Position numbers and translations under genes: made by a program
Assembly (NCBI GenBank): GCA_050943315.1
Contig: JBMNOY010000022.1
Location: forward strand, 1 to 30,558
Source: JBDKUD01 sp050943315
GTDB lineage: Bacteria; Bacillota; Syntrophomonadia; Syntrophomonadales; Syntrophomonadaceae
DNA length: 30,558 nucleotides
Direction: 5' to 3'
Notes under the pieces: generated by a model
The model's database searches: none
Seen by the model: only the letters and a program-made list of their open reading frames with translations
What the model was told of the DNA's origin: nothing
Shown here: piece by piece, positions 1 through 7,224 of the stretch
How the letters are laid out: every line of letters starts with the position of its first letter
How positions within the stretch are numbered: position 1 is the first letter of the stretch

Positions 1-115
1 CTTTGATTGGTGTTTGCGTCACATTCATTATATCATAAGGGGGTTTTTCATTGCTTTTACAGAGGCATTTAATTGTATTTTTGCTATTTTTTATTATGCG
101 TTTTTCAGCGGTCTC

Positions 116-130
116 GAACCGTCCCCCTGC
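116..130. repeat. 15-bp dispersed motif, copy 1
   Basis: The 15-mer GAACCGTCCCCCTGC occurs here, and its exact reverse complement occurs at 28962-28976. Motifs with the core GGGGACGGTTC are, from memory, often dispersed in clostridial genomes next to transposase genes; here copy 2 lies beside an IS3-type transposase remnant. I see no gene in bases 1-264. Apart from this motif and the promoter at 185-214, the stretch is AT-rich and featureless. Confidence 0.55.
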
Positions 131-184
131 CCGTTTTTTCTGTCTTGTCAATAGTTAAAAAAATATAATCATACGCAAAGATTT

Positions 185-214
185 TTGTCAATGCCATATA
201 TAATATTATATAAG
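185..214 (+). promoter_or_regulatory. candidate sigma-A promoter of the MBL-fold gene
   Basis: TTGTCA (185-190) is followed by an AT-rich stretch with TATATA (207-212, spacer 16) or TATAAG (209-214, spacer 18). It lies about 50 bases upstream of the TTG start at 265. Judged by eye only. Confidence 0.45.
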
Positions 215-264
215 TAGCAGAATGAGCATATTGATAAGACAATTTAAGAAAAGGGGTTTTTCCA

Positions 265-1146
265 TTGAAGAGAATCTCCGAAAATGTAATTCAGATGGGG
301 AACCGGCATTTTAACTATTTCCTGGTTGGTAACCAGGAGAAGGCAATTATTGAGTGTGGGGTGACAGGCGGAGTACAAAGTGTTAAAAGCAAGCTAGAAG
401 AACTGCCCAACTGGCCGGATGTAAAGTATCTGGTAGCTATGCATGCTCATTTTGACCATATTTGTGGTATTCCCGCACTTAAAGAACTGTTTCCCCAGGC
501 TAAGGTGCTAGGGAGTAATGATACGCATAAGGTGGTAAGTAAACCTAAAATACTGGAAAACTTCTTTTATCAGGACCAGATGATGTCAAAAACCCTGGTC
601 GATGAGGGCATTCTTAATGGTTTACCTAAGGGACCGCCCAACAACGCAATTGCTATTGACCAAATCATCGGTGAAGGTGATGTTATTGAATTAAATGGAT
701 TAAAAATTAAGGTATTAGAAGCCCCTGGTCACAGCCCGTGCAGTCTAGCCTGTTATTTGCCGGAAGAGCAAGTCATGTTTTTATCTGATGCCGCCGGTTT
801 TCAGATATCGGAAAGCGAAATATTCCCTATATTTTTCCAAAGCTACAAGCTTTATATGGAAACCATTAAGCGGCTGAAGGGATTCCCTACCCGGGTATTA
901 TGTCTTCCCCATGAGCAGGTTTGGGTTAAAAGAGATATTGATGATTTTTATGTTCGGGCTATGGAATCAGCCTGCTGGGTGTTTGATAGTATTAATAGCA
1001 TGCTGGATGCAGGGTGGGAAGAAGAAAAAATCGTAGAAACCCTATTTAATTACTACTACCGGGGTAATCTTAGAATTTATACCCCGGAGAATATCACTAT
1101 TTGCGTTCAATTGCTTATCCGGCGGGTTAAGGAATATACGGGTTAA
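265..1146 (+). CDS. MBL-fold metallo-hydrolase (glyoxalase II-like)
   Basis: The 293-residue protein has the metallo-beta-lactamase-fold signature H60-A-H62-F-D64-H65, a second metal-ligand motif APGHS near residue 155, FLSDAAG near 173-179 and a late histidine in LPHEQ near 217. These are the ligands of a dinuclear metal hydrolase of the glyoxalase II/RNase Z superfamily. No signal peptide is seen, so it should be cytoplasmic. The start is TTG at 265, preceded by AAGGGG at 251-256. The C-terminal helical part (after about residue 225) resembles the winged-helix-like tails of stand-alone MBL hydrolases, but the substrate cannot be told. An amino-acid permease follows about 120 bases later on the same strand. 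Family call is secure; function is open. Confidence 0.88.
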   Translation: MKRISENVIQMGNRHFNYFLVGNQEKAIIECGVTGGVQSVKSKLEELPNWPDVKYLVAMHAHFDHICGIPALKELFPQAKVLGSNDTHKVVSKPKILENFFYQDQMMSKTLVDEGILNGLPKGPPNNAIAIDQIIGEGDVIELNGLKIKVLEAPGHSPCSLACYLPEEQVMFLSDAAGFQISESEIFPIFFQSYKLYMETIKRLKGFPTRVLCLPHEQVWVKRDIDDFYVRAMESACWVFDSINSMLDAGWEEEKIVETLFNYYYRGNLRIYTPENITICVQLLIRRVKEYTG

Positions 1147-1266
1147 AATTTTAAGCCATAGCGGAGATTCTTGATGACCGAGCCGGGAAAAGAAATCAAA
1201 GTTAGTTGATACTGATATATTTATGGGTCCTGCACATACTAATAATAAATGTCGCAGGAGGTTGTC

Positions 1267-2679
1267 ATGAAGGAAAAGAATGGGCTGTCAGCCTGGCAGT
1301 TGACCATGATGGGACTGGGAACAGTTGTCGGAGGTTCTTTTTTCCTGGGCTCATCAATCGCTATTCGGGCTGCCGGCCCTTCAATAGTTCTGGCCTTTAT
1401 AATTGGAGGCCTTATCGCCTATTGCATATTGACAGCTTTATCAGAAATGGCTACGGCAAGCCCTCATCCTGGTTCGTTCCGCACCTATGCCGAAGAAATG
1501 TATGGCCCTTACATGGGATTCATAGTGGGCTGGGTCTATTGGACCGGTCTCGTGTTAGCTATGTCCAGTGAAGCCACCGCCGCTTCCCTGTTTATTAACA
1601 GCTGGATTCCTTTTCTGTCGGTCCAAACCCTGACCGTGCTTATCGTAGTGATTATTACCTTACTGAACTTGTTCGGCGCCCAGATTTTAAGCCACCTGGA
1701 AAGCAGTCTCGCCGCCATAAAGCTATTAGCTGTTGTCGGATTTATTTTAATAGCGGTTCTTTTGATAGGAGGGCTTCTGCCGGGAAGATCTCCGGTAGGC
1801 ATCGGAGCACTGGCTGGCGCCCCCTTGCTTCCCAATGGCATAGGCGGTCTGGCGGGAAGTATGTTGATTGTGCTATTTACCTATTCCGGTTTCGAAATAA
1901 TCGGACTGGCCTCATCCGAAACCCGGGAACCACATAAAACTATTCCCCGGGCTATCCGCATGACCATAATAAGCCTTTTAGTTTTATATTTAAGTGTTAT
2001 GGTATTATTACTTCCGCTAGTACCTACCGGCCAGCTGTCACCAGGCACCAGCCCCATGGTAACTGCATTGACAGTCCGGGGCTTGGGAAGTATAGCCGGG
2101 GTTATGAACTTTGTTCTGGTAACTGCCATACTATCAACCATGCTGGCCTCTACTTTCGGCTTAGGGCGAATGCTTCGTTCCCTGGCTGACAATGGGCAGG
2201 CGCCGGCATTTTTGATTGATAAACATGATGTACCCCTGCGCGGCATACTTTTCTCCGGATTGGTTATGTTGGCGGCGGTAAGCTTATCCTACCTCGTTCC
2301 CCAGCAGATTTATCTGTTTCTGGTAAGTTCAGGGGGCTTTTCCCTGCTTCTGGCCTATCTGGTGATTATGATAACCCATTTACGTTTCCGCAAACTCCGG
2401 GGCTGTCCCCCTTCCGGCCGATGCCAGCTGTCGGGTTACCCATATACTACCTGGTTTGCAATAATCAGTCTGGTGGTAGCGATGGCTTCGATGCCGCTAA
2501 TTCCCGGACAAGGCCCTGGATTATACGCTGGTTTATTACTGCTGATATTCTATTCGGTTGTCTTCCTGGTCGCGTATCACAGAACCAGGGAACCCCTACC
2601 GGCGGTGGCCAAGTTGCTGCTGAATGATTCCGGAAAAGAAAATTCGGAGTCAAAACCACCACAACAAGAGCGAGATTAA
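1267..2679 (+). CDS. APC-family amino acid permease
   Basis: About 470 residues with roughly 12 hydrophobic segments. The N-terminal segment has the APC signature LTMMGLGTVVGGSFFLGSS, where TM1 is broken by glycines that contact the substrate amino group. A further family motif is FTYSGFEIIGLASSETREPHKTIPRAI (cytoplasmic loop, residues ~205-230), typical of the AAT/GABA-permease branch. I choose ATG at 1267 over the in-frame ATG at 1249 because a perfect AGGAGG (1256-1261) sits five bases before it and lies inside the longer reading frame. The short charged tail (GKENSESKPPQQERD) is cytoplasmic by prediction. The protein probably imports or exchanges amino acids, in keeping with the glutamate dehydrogenase further on. 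Substrate is not predictable. Confidence 0.9.
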   Translation: MKEKNGLSAWQLTMMGLGTVVGGSFFLGSSIAIRAAGPSIVLAFIIGGLIAYCILTALSEMATASPHPGSFRTYAEEMYGPYMGFIVGWVYWTGLVLAMSSEATAASLFINSWIPFLSVQTLTVLIVVIITLLNLFGAQILSHLESSLAAIKLLAVVGFILIAVLLIGGLLPGRSPVGIGALAGAPLLPNGIGGLAGSMLIVLFTYSGFEIIGLASSETREPHKTIPRAIRMTIISLLVLYLSVMVLLLPLVPTGQLSPGTSPMVTALTVRGLGSIAGVMNFVLVTAILSTMLASTFGLGRMLRSLADNGQAPAFLIDKHDVPLRGILFSGLVMLAAVSLSYLVPQQIYLFLVSSGGFSLLLAYLVIMITHLRFRKLRGCPPSGRCQLSGYPYTTWFAIISLVVAMASMPLIPGQGPGLYAGLLLLIFYSVVFLVAYHRTREPLPAVAKLLLNDSGKENSESKPPQQERD

Positions 2680-2685
2680 ATGCAA

Positions 2686-2715
2686 TTGAATATTACCATA
2701 ACCCTGGCTTATAAT
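2686..2715 (+). promoter_or_regulatory. candidate sigma-A promoter of yqhD
   Basis: TTGAAT (2686-2691), an 18-base spacer and a consensus TATAAT (2710-2715) lie about 95 bases upstream of the alcohol dehydrogenase start. This suggests the dehydrogenase is transcribed apart from the permease. Confidence 0.5.
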
Positions 2716-2810
2716 AGGAAACGCCACTGTATATAACTGTCTCAAAAATCCTTAAAGGCCAGTATACAGCAAGGAACAAAGAACAAATAAGTTAAAGGAG
2801 GAATAACTAA

Positions 2811-3968
2811 ATGCTAAACTTTACTTTCCACAATCCCACTAAAATATTATTTGGCAAAGGATGTATTGCTGAAATAGCCAAGGAAATTCCTAAAAACTCT
2901 AAAGTTATGATTACCTATGGGGGCGGCAGCATTAAGCGTTATGGTACTTTTGATGAGGTTAAAGCCGCTCTTTCCGGTTATAACGTAACCGAGTTTGGCG
3001 GTATCGAACCTAACCCTACCTATGAAACCCTGATGAAATGTGTCGAACAGGTTCGTGCGCAAAGCATTGACTTTTTGCTGGCTGTTGGCGGCGGTTCGGT
3101 AATTGACGGTACTAAATTTATTGCCGCAGCTGCCCGTTACAGTGGTGAACCCTGGGATATTCTGGTCAAGCGCGGAGTTGATATCACCAGTGCCATTCCT
3201 TTTGGTTCGGTATTAACCCTTCCTGCTACAGGTTCAGAGATGAACTCCGGAGCAGTAATTACCCGCCGTTCTATAAAGGCCAAGCTTCTTTTCGGCAACC
3301 CCTTGGTTTTCCCCCGTTTTTCAGCCCTTGATCCAACCAAGACGTATACTTTGCCTCCAACCCAAACCAGTAACGGTATAGTGGATACTTTTATTCATAT
3401 AACCGAACAGTATCTTACTTATCCAGTGGATGGAAAAATACAGGACCGTTTTGCGGAAGGGTTACTTTTGACTCTTATCGAAGAAGGCCCCAAGGCCTTA
3501 CAGGATCCGGAAAATTACGAAGTAAGGGCCAACCTGATGTGGTGCGCGACCCTGGCTCTTAATGGACTTATTGCTGCCGGGGTACCGCAGGACTGGGCAA
3601 CACATATGATCGGTCATGAAATCACTGCTTTACATGATTTAGACCATGCAAAAACCCTGGCGATTGTACTGCCCTCCCTGTTGAAAGTGCGCAAAAAAGA
3701 AAAATGGCAGAAGTTATTACAATATGCCGAACGGGTTTGGGGAATAACCACGGGAGATGAAGAAGCACGTATTGATGCAGCTATTGAAAAGACCCGGGAG
3801 TTCTTCGAGAGCCTTAACATCAAGACGCATTTAAGCGATTATAATATAACCGCCGACAGTATTCCAACTATCGTAAAACAACTGCAAGAACATGGAATGG
3901 TCAAGTTGGGCGAAAAGGAAGACATTACTCCGGAAGTCGCCGGCAAGATTCTGGAGCTGAGCCTGTAA
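2811..3968 (+). CDS. yqhD: NADP-dependent iron-type alcohol/aldehyde dehydrogenase, YqhD family
   Basis: The 385-residue protein aligns by eye along its whole length with E. coli YqhD (387 aa), which reduces aldehydes with NADPH. Cofactor motifs are GGGS at 37-40 and GGGSVID at 94-99. The metal ligands of YqhD (Asp194, His198, His267, His281) correspond to D192, H196, H265 and H279, all present. Other near-identical blocks are LTLPATGSE (136-143), GVPQDWATHM (257-266) and THLSDY near 347. AAAGGAGG at 2794-2801 fixes the ATG at 2811. In a fermenter it would detoxify or reduce short-chain aldehydes in the cytoplasm. A strong terminator follows 19 bases after the stop. Confidence 0.93.
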   Translation: MLNFTFHNPTKILFGKGCIAEIAKEIPKNSKVMITYGGGSIKRYGTFDEVKAALSGYNVTEFGGIEPNPTYETLMKCVEQVRAQSIDFLLAVGGGSVIDGTKFIAAAARYSGEPWDILVKRGVDITSAIPFGSVLTLPATGSEMNSGAVITRRSIKAKLLFGNPLVFPRFSALDPTKTYTLPPTQTSNGIVDTFIHITEQYLTYPVDGKIQDRFAEGLLLTLIEEGPKALQDPENYEVRANLMWCATLALNGLIAAGVPQDWATHMIGHEITALHDLDHAKTLAIVLPSLLKVRKKEKWQKLLQYAERVWGITTGDEEARIDAAIEKTREFFESLNIKTHLSDYNITADSIPTIVKQLQEHGMVKLGEKEDITPEVAGKILELSL

Positions 3969-3986
3969 ACTTATTAACCTGTATAA

Positions 3987-4018
3987 GGCCCTGCCATTAT
4001 GGCAGGGCCGTTTCTTTT
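3987..4018 (+). terminator. rho-independent terminator of yqhD
   Basis: Perfect 9-bp GC-rich stem GGCCCTGCC (3987-3995) / GGCAGGGCC (4001-4009), loop ATTAT, followed by G and a T-rich run TTTCTTTT. Confidence 0.92.
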
Positions 4019-4023
4019 CGAGC

Positions 4024-4053
4024 AAAAAAAAACCGACCTGTTTAATAGGTCGG
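4024..4053 (-). terminator. rho-independent terminator, minus strand, of the putative small RNA
   Basis: On the minus strand, the stem CCGACCT / AGGTCGG (4053-4047 and 4039-4033) with a 7-base loop is followed by nine consecutive T (4032-4024). On the plus strand the hairpin is followed by CCAAGCC, not by T, so its polarity is clearly minus. No minus-strand protein gene lies upstream of it; it faces the yqhD terminator tail to tail. Confidence 0.85.
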
Positions 4054-4126
4054 CCAAGCCAAAATTATTTGAACATGAATTCTGCGGCTTACCACAGAAT
4101 ATGTGGGGAAACATTTTTAACACGTT
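4024..4126 (-). ncRNA. putative sigma-54-dependent small RNA (~103 nt)
   Basis: The segment lies between a -24/-12 promoter (4137-4153) and a strong minus-strand terminator (4024-4053). Counting 12 bases from the -12 C at 4138 gives a start near 4126. Besides the terminator stem, the RNA has an 8-bp hairpin TTCTGTGG-TAAG-CCGCAGAA (minus strand, 4082-4101). This hairpin contains one G-U wobble, which would be an A-C mismatch if the plus strand were transcribed, so the structure favours the minus strand. A short unstructured AU-rich linker separates the two hairpins, a layout typical of trans-acting sRNAs. No ribosome site precedes the only ATG. I do not recognise a known RNA family. Confidence 0.6.
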
Positions 4127-4136
4127 GACTATATTA

Positions 4137-4153
4137 TGCAAGTAGCATGCCAA
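4137..4153 (-). promoter_or_regulatory. sigma-54 (-24/-12) promoter
   Basis: Minus strand reads TTGGCATG-CTAC-TTGCAT. This matches TGGCACG-N4-TTGCW at all but one base and has the invariant GG-N10-GC spacing. No sigma-A-like hexamer pair is evident at the same place. Sigma-54 promoters need an enhancer-binding ATPase; none is encoded in this window. Confidence 0.7.
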
Positions 4154-4438
4154 CTTCTTATTATTTTCAATTAAGGTTGCCGGAATGCACCTACACCAGG
4201 GGTTAATGTCTTTTTACTTATTCTACTAAGTTTCGACAGATTATTTAATTATGTTTCAAGATTGTCGCAAAATTAATGTGTGTTTTTGGATTTGTGACAC
4301 TTTTGCTACACTAATACGAGAACAGGTACCGCTAAGCAAAAGTTTAAAAGGGCTCATTTTGTAAGCGAAACAGGTTGAACCAGTACAGGTATTACTCTAT
4401 TATCAATAATATATAGAATATAGGAAGGTTGGTTACTA

Positions 4439-5386
4439 GTGAAGATATTAGTAGTAGGATTGGGAGCCCTGGGTACGGTCTTTTCCTGTCTGCTTAAGGA
4501 ACAGGGACATGAAGTGGCCGGTTTGGACCGCGAACTAGTTATCGATAGAATCAGACAAAACGGTGTTCAAGTAACCGGTATATGGGGTGAACATAGCGGT
4601 GTACTGGATAAACTTTATACCGATGCCAGTCTCATAATAGACCAGGATTTTGACCTTGTAATCCTGACCGTTAAAGCTTTTAATACTAAACAAGTTACCG
4701 CTTCAATATCCCGCGTGATAGGACCTAATACCTACCTTGTTTTAGCTCAGAATGGTTACGGCAACTATCAGGCTGCTGCTGAGAATATAGCTGAGGACAG
4801 AATAATTCTAAGCAGAGTTATTTTTGGGGCAGAGACCATGGACTGGGGTGTATCCAAGGTTACCGCTATCGCCGATGATGTTATTTTAGGATCTCCCCGA
4901 AGACTCGTTGATGATCAGGTGGTCGTTGGCTTTGCAGAACTTTTTAGCCAGGCCGGTATTCCTACCCGGGCTTCCGAAAAGGTGATGCAATATTTGTGGG
5001 GGAAAATTATTTTTAACTGTGCCCTTAACTCCCTGGGAGCCATACTGGAGGTCAATTACGGCCAACTGGCTAAAACAGAATTTTCTCGAACCTTAATGGA
5101 AAGGATTGTTGGTGAGATTTTTGATGTTATGGCAGCTATAAATGAGCAAACTTTGTGGTCCAGTTCCGATTCTTACCTAAAGGATTTTTATGCCGAACTG
5201 TTGCCTACTACGGCAGCCCACCATGCTTCGATGTTGCAGGATATCCAACGCGGTCGCAGAACCGAGATTGATTCTCTAAATGGAGCAATAGTTCATTTAG
5301 GTAAGGAGGCAGGGGTATTAACCCCCGCAAATGAAATGGTAACTTTACTGGTAAAAGCCAAAGAGACACTTCAGCTTAAAGAATAG
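4439..5386 (+). CDS. panE: 2-dehydropantoate 2-reductase (ketopantoate reductase family)
   Basis: The 315-residue protein starts with the Rossmann NADP-binding motif G7-L-G-A-L-G12 and has the ketopantoate reductase catalytic set: K189, N193 and N197 in WGKIIFN-CALN (E. coli Lys176, Asn180, Asn184) and S264, D268 and E276 in the C-terminal helical domain. The family reaction is NADPH reduction of 2-dehydropantoate to pantoate in coenzyme A synthesis, in the cytoplasm. Paralogues acting on other 2-oxo acids are common, so the panE symbol is a family-level call; no panB, panC or panD is nearby. The start is GTG at 4439 with AGGAAGG at 4422-4428. It is followed by its own terminator, so it is probably monocistronic. 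Confidence 0.85.
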   Translation: MKILVVGLGALGTVFSCLLKEQGHEVAGLDRELVIDRIRQNGVQVTGIWGEHSGVLDKLYTDASLIIDQDFDLVILTVKAFNTKQVTASISRVIGPNTYLVLAQNGYGNYQAAAENIAEDRIILSRVIFGAETMDWGVSKVTAIADDVILGSPRRLVDDQVVVGFAELFSQAGIPTRASEKVMQYLWGKIIFNCALNSLGAILEVNYGQLAKTEFSRTLMERIVGEIFDVMAAINEQTLWSSSDSYLKDFYAELLPTTAAHHASMLQDIQRGRRTEIDSLNGAIVHLGKEAGVLTPANEMVTLLVKAKETLQLKE

Positions 5387-5412
5387 ATAACATAATTGCC
5401 ATACCGTTTTAG

Positions 5413-5441
5413 GGCCCGATGTTCAAGCATCGGGCCTTTTT
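5413..5441 (+). terminator. rho-independent terminator of panE
   Basis: Perfect 9-bp stem GGCCCGATG (5413-5421) / CATCGGGCC (5428-5436), six-base loop, then TTTTT. Confidence 0.92.
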
Positions 5442-5507
5442 GTTTGCTGGATGTTGCCTAATTGCCAATATTAGCAGGTGGCTAGCCCACTCTATCATTC
5501 TATGTCG

Positions 5508-5536
5508 TAACATTATTTCCATTTAATTCATATATA
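5508..5536 (+). promoter_or_regulatory. candidate sigma-E promoter of the cotJ operon
   Basis: TAACATT (5508-5514; six of seven against KMATATT), a 14-base spacer and CATATATA (5529-5536; half-match to CATACAMT) lie 44 bases before cotJA. In Bacillus subtilis cotJ is transcribed by sigma-E in the mother cell. The match is suggestive only. Confidence 0.35.
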
Positions 5537-5579
5537 GGTAACATATAGCGGTAATAATGGGTCAAAGGAGGAGAAGGCT

Positions 5580-5828
5580 TTGCATACTGGACACGAGCAT
5601 GACAATTATGAACTAGCCCGAGCTTTCATAAACATCCAGCGTTACCATCACCGTTGGGAACCGATGGAGGGGCTCTTTAGAGGCACAATTTTTCCCGAAT
5701 TGTATCGTCCCTATCGCCCTCGTGACGATTATCGCTCCGATCATAAACATCCCGAAGAATTCGCACATCCCGCCCGTAGAAATGTCCGACCGCCTATGAG
5801 AGGAGGAAAGAGATTTGCGAGACGATAG
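5580..5828 (+). CDS. cotJA: spore coat-associated protein CotJA
   Basis: An 82-residue protein with the CotJA block LARAFINIQRY...EGLFRGTIFPELYRPY (residues ~12-44), the conserved core of this short spore protein. The tail is rich in Arg, His and Pro. It starts with TTG at 5580 after AAAGGAGGAG (5565-5573). It overlaps cotJB by 14 bases, and cotJC follows, so this is the classic three-gene cotJ operon. CotJ proteins assemble into the inner coat of the developing spore. The gene identifies the host as an endospore former. Confidence 0.88.
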   Translation: MHTGHEHDNYELARAFINIQRYHHRWEPMEGLFRGTIFPELYRPYRPRDDYRSDHKHPEEFAHPARRNVRPPMRGGKRFARR

Positions 5829-6078
5829 AAAACGTTTACTGGTAGCTATTATGGCGGAAGAGTTTACCGCTATAGAGCTAAATCTATTTCTGGATACCCA
5901 TCCCAAAGATGAAAAGGCACTGCATGATTATAACAGCACCGTAGAGAAATTAAACCATTTGAAAAGGCATTATGAGCGTGAATTTGGTCCCCTTACGAAT
6001 TTCGGCTTTGCACCCAGTGAGTTTCCCTGGCGTTGGGTGGAAGAACCCTGGCCCTGGGAAATAAACTTTGCTCGCTAA
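5815..6078 (+). CDS. cotJB: spore coat protein CotJB
   Basis: An 87-residue protein with CotJB hallmarks: LFLDTHPKDEKALHDYN (residues ~26-42) and a Trp/Pro-rich C-terminus (FPWRWVEEPWPWE). TTG start at 5815, preceded by AGGAGGAAAGAG inside the end of cotJA, so translation is coupled. CotJB acts with CotJA and CotJC in the spore coat; its biochemical role is not known to me. Confidence 0.88.
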   Translation: MRDDRKRLLVAIMAEEFTAIELNLFLDTHPKDEKALHDYNSTVEKLNHLKRHYEREFGPLTNFGFAPSEFPWRWVEEPWPWEINFAR

Positions 6079-6094
6079 GGAAGGAGATTGGCAA

Positions 6095-6685
6095 ATGTGG
6101 GTTTATGAAAAAAAACTGGAGTATCCCGTAAAGGTAGTTAAAACCAACCCCAAGTTAGCAAAAACTATTATTACCCAGTATGGGGGGCCAGACGGCGAAC
6201 TGGCCGCTTCCTTACGCTATTTGACGCAGCGTTATACCATGCCTACGGGAAGATCCAAAGCCATTCTAAACGATATCGGTACCGAGGAACTGGCACATAT
6301 GGAGATTGTGGCTTCTTTGGTGTATCACCTGATCAAAGATGCATCCATCGAACAAATAAAAGCCGCCGGCATGGATGGCTACTATGCCGACCATGATAAA
6401 GCCCTTTACTTCGTAAATGGTGATGGCGTTCCCTGGGTGGCTCAATACATCCAATCCAAAGGCGACCCGATTGCAGATTTGCATGAAGATATGGCTGCCG
6501 AGCAGAAGGCTCGCTCAACTTATGAGTATTTAATACAGCTATCTGATGATCCAGGAGTTACTGAAACTCTTCAGTTTCTAAGGCAACGCGAAGTGGTACA
6601 CTATCAGCGCTTCGGAGAAACCCTGGAACACATTTATGACTTCTACGGCAAAAACAGGTACTGTTTTTTGGATGAGAAACTATGA
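6095..6685 (+). CDS. cotJC: spore coat protein CotJC, manganese-catalase family
   Basis: About 196 residues, beginning MWVYEKKLEYPV as in CotJC proteins. Ferritin-like helices carry the Mn-catalase-type carboxylate/His pattern: GGPDGELAASLRYL, GTEELAHMEIV, EQKARSTYEYL and REVVHYQRFGE. I take ATG 6095, which has AAGGAAGGAGA (6078-6086) in front, rather than the upstream TTG at 6068 that overlaps cotJB. The family disproportionates hydrogen peroxide with a di-manganese centre; in the spore coat it may protect against oxidants. Third gene of the cotJ operon. Confidence 0.9.
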   Translation: MWVYEKKLEYPVKVVKTNPKLAKTIITQYGGPDGELAASLRYLTQRYTMPTGRSKAILNDIGTEELAHMEIVASLVYHLIKDASIEQIKAAGMDGYYADHDKALYFVNGDGVPWVAQYIQSKGDPIADLHEDMAAEQKARSTYEYLIQLSDDPGVTETLQFLRQREVVHYQRFGETLEHIYDFYGKNRYCFLDEKL

Positions 6686-6741
6686 TAGGATTCCTAATCG
6701 AATAGCCATATTAAATAATGATTAAACTATCAAAAACATTC

Positions 6742-6784
6742 TAATACTGGCTCTCTTCTACCTTAATGATGGAAGCCAGTATTA
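6742..6784. terminator. imperfect long hairpin between cotJC and the DUF896 gene
   Basis: Eleven-base complementary arms TAATACTGGCT (6742-6752) and AGCCAGTATTA (6774-6784), extended inward by CTTC/GAAG, lie between two convergent genes. No proper T-run follows on the plus strand; the minus-strand exit has a short run (GTTTTTG). It may serve as a weak bidirectional terminator. Confidence 0.45.
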
Positions 6785-6823
6785 TTAGCAGTGTCTTGTA
6801 AAGGGGCGGTTGTTACCACGGGT

Positions 6824-7042
6824 TTAGTGTTTTTTATGGCTGCAACCCGGGCCATGATGATGATGAACAGTTTTCGGGCTGATACCAGCCGCATCCAGCT
6901 GGCTGGTTACCTGTTCCCGGATAGACTTCAGATATACCTGGTAAAGTTGCTGCTGTTCAATGGCTTCCTCCGCGGTTAATCCTTCACTTCGCTTCTTTCG
7001 GGCTAGTTCGTTTATTCTTTGTAATAGTGCATCGGTTATCAT
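6824..7042 (-). CDS. DUF896 family protein (YnzC-like) with His-rich tail
   Basis: A 72-residue protein whose first ~55 residues match the DUF896/UPF0291 pattern of B. subtilis YnzC: ITDALLQRINELARKKRSEG, then a helix ending EQQQLYQVYLKSIREQV. The usual two-helix fold is cytoplasmic and of unknown function. The C-terminus is unusual: HHHHGPGCSHKKH contains six His and one Cys in 13 residues and could bind a metal ion. GAGGTGG lies just before the ATG at 7042. It stands alone, convergent to cotJC. Family call is firm; the tail's role is inference. Confidence 0.82.
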   Translation of the reverse strand: MITDALLQRINELARKKRSEGLTAEEAIEQQQLYQVYLKSIREQVTSQLDAAGISPKTVHHHHGPGCSHKKH

Positions 7043-7224
7043 AATTCCACCTCGTTTTATATAGCTTACGCTTATCTTATAATATATTCAATTAGCAGCT
7101 GTTTAAAACAAAGACATTTTATGGTTAGTTATTTTAGCGGGATTAAAGGCACTGGGGTCTGAAACTGGACCGCGCAGTTATTAGGAGGCATTTACGGGGA
7201 ACCCATGTTAGGCAGGAAATAGCG

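Noticed and set aside
1206..1571. Plus-strand 121-codon frame overlapping the permease start
   Set aside because: Out-of-frame shadow of the APC permease; no ribosome site.
3980..4115. Minus-strand reading frame from the ATG at 4115-4113 inside the putative small RNA
   Set aside because: It has no ribosome site, runs through the terminator hairpin and on into the antisense of yqhD's terminator, and shows no protein-like pattern.
4292..4317. Promoter TTGTGA / TAATAC for panE
   Set aside because: Spacer is 14 bases, too short; the alternative TTGGAT gives 20. I could not settle on a promoter for panE.
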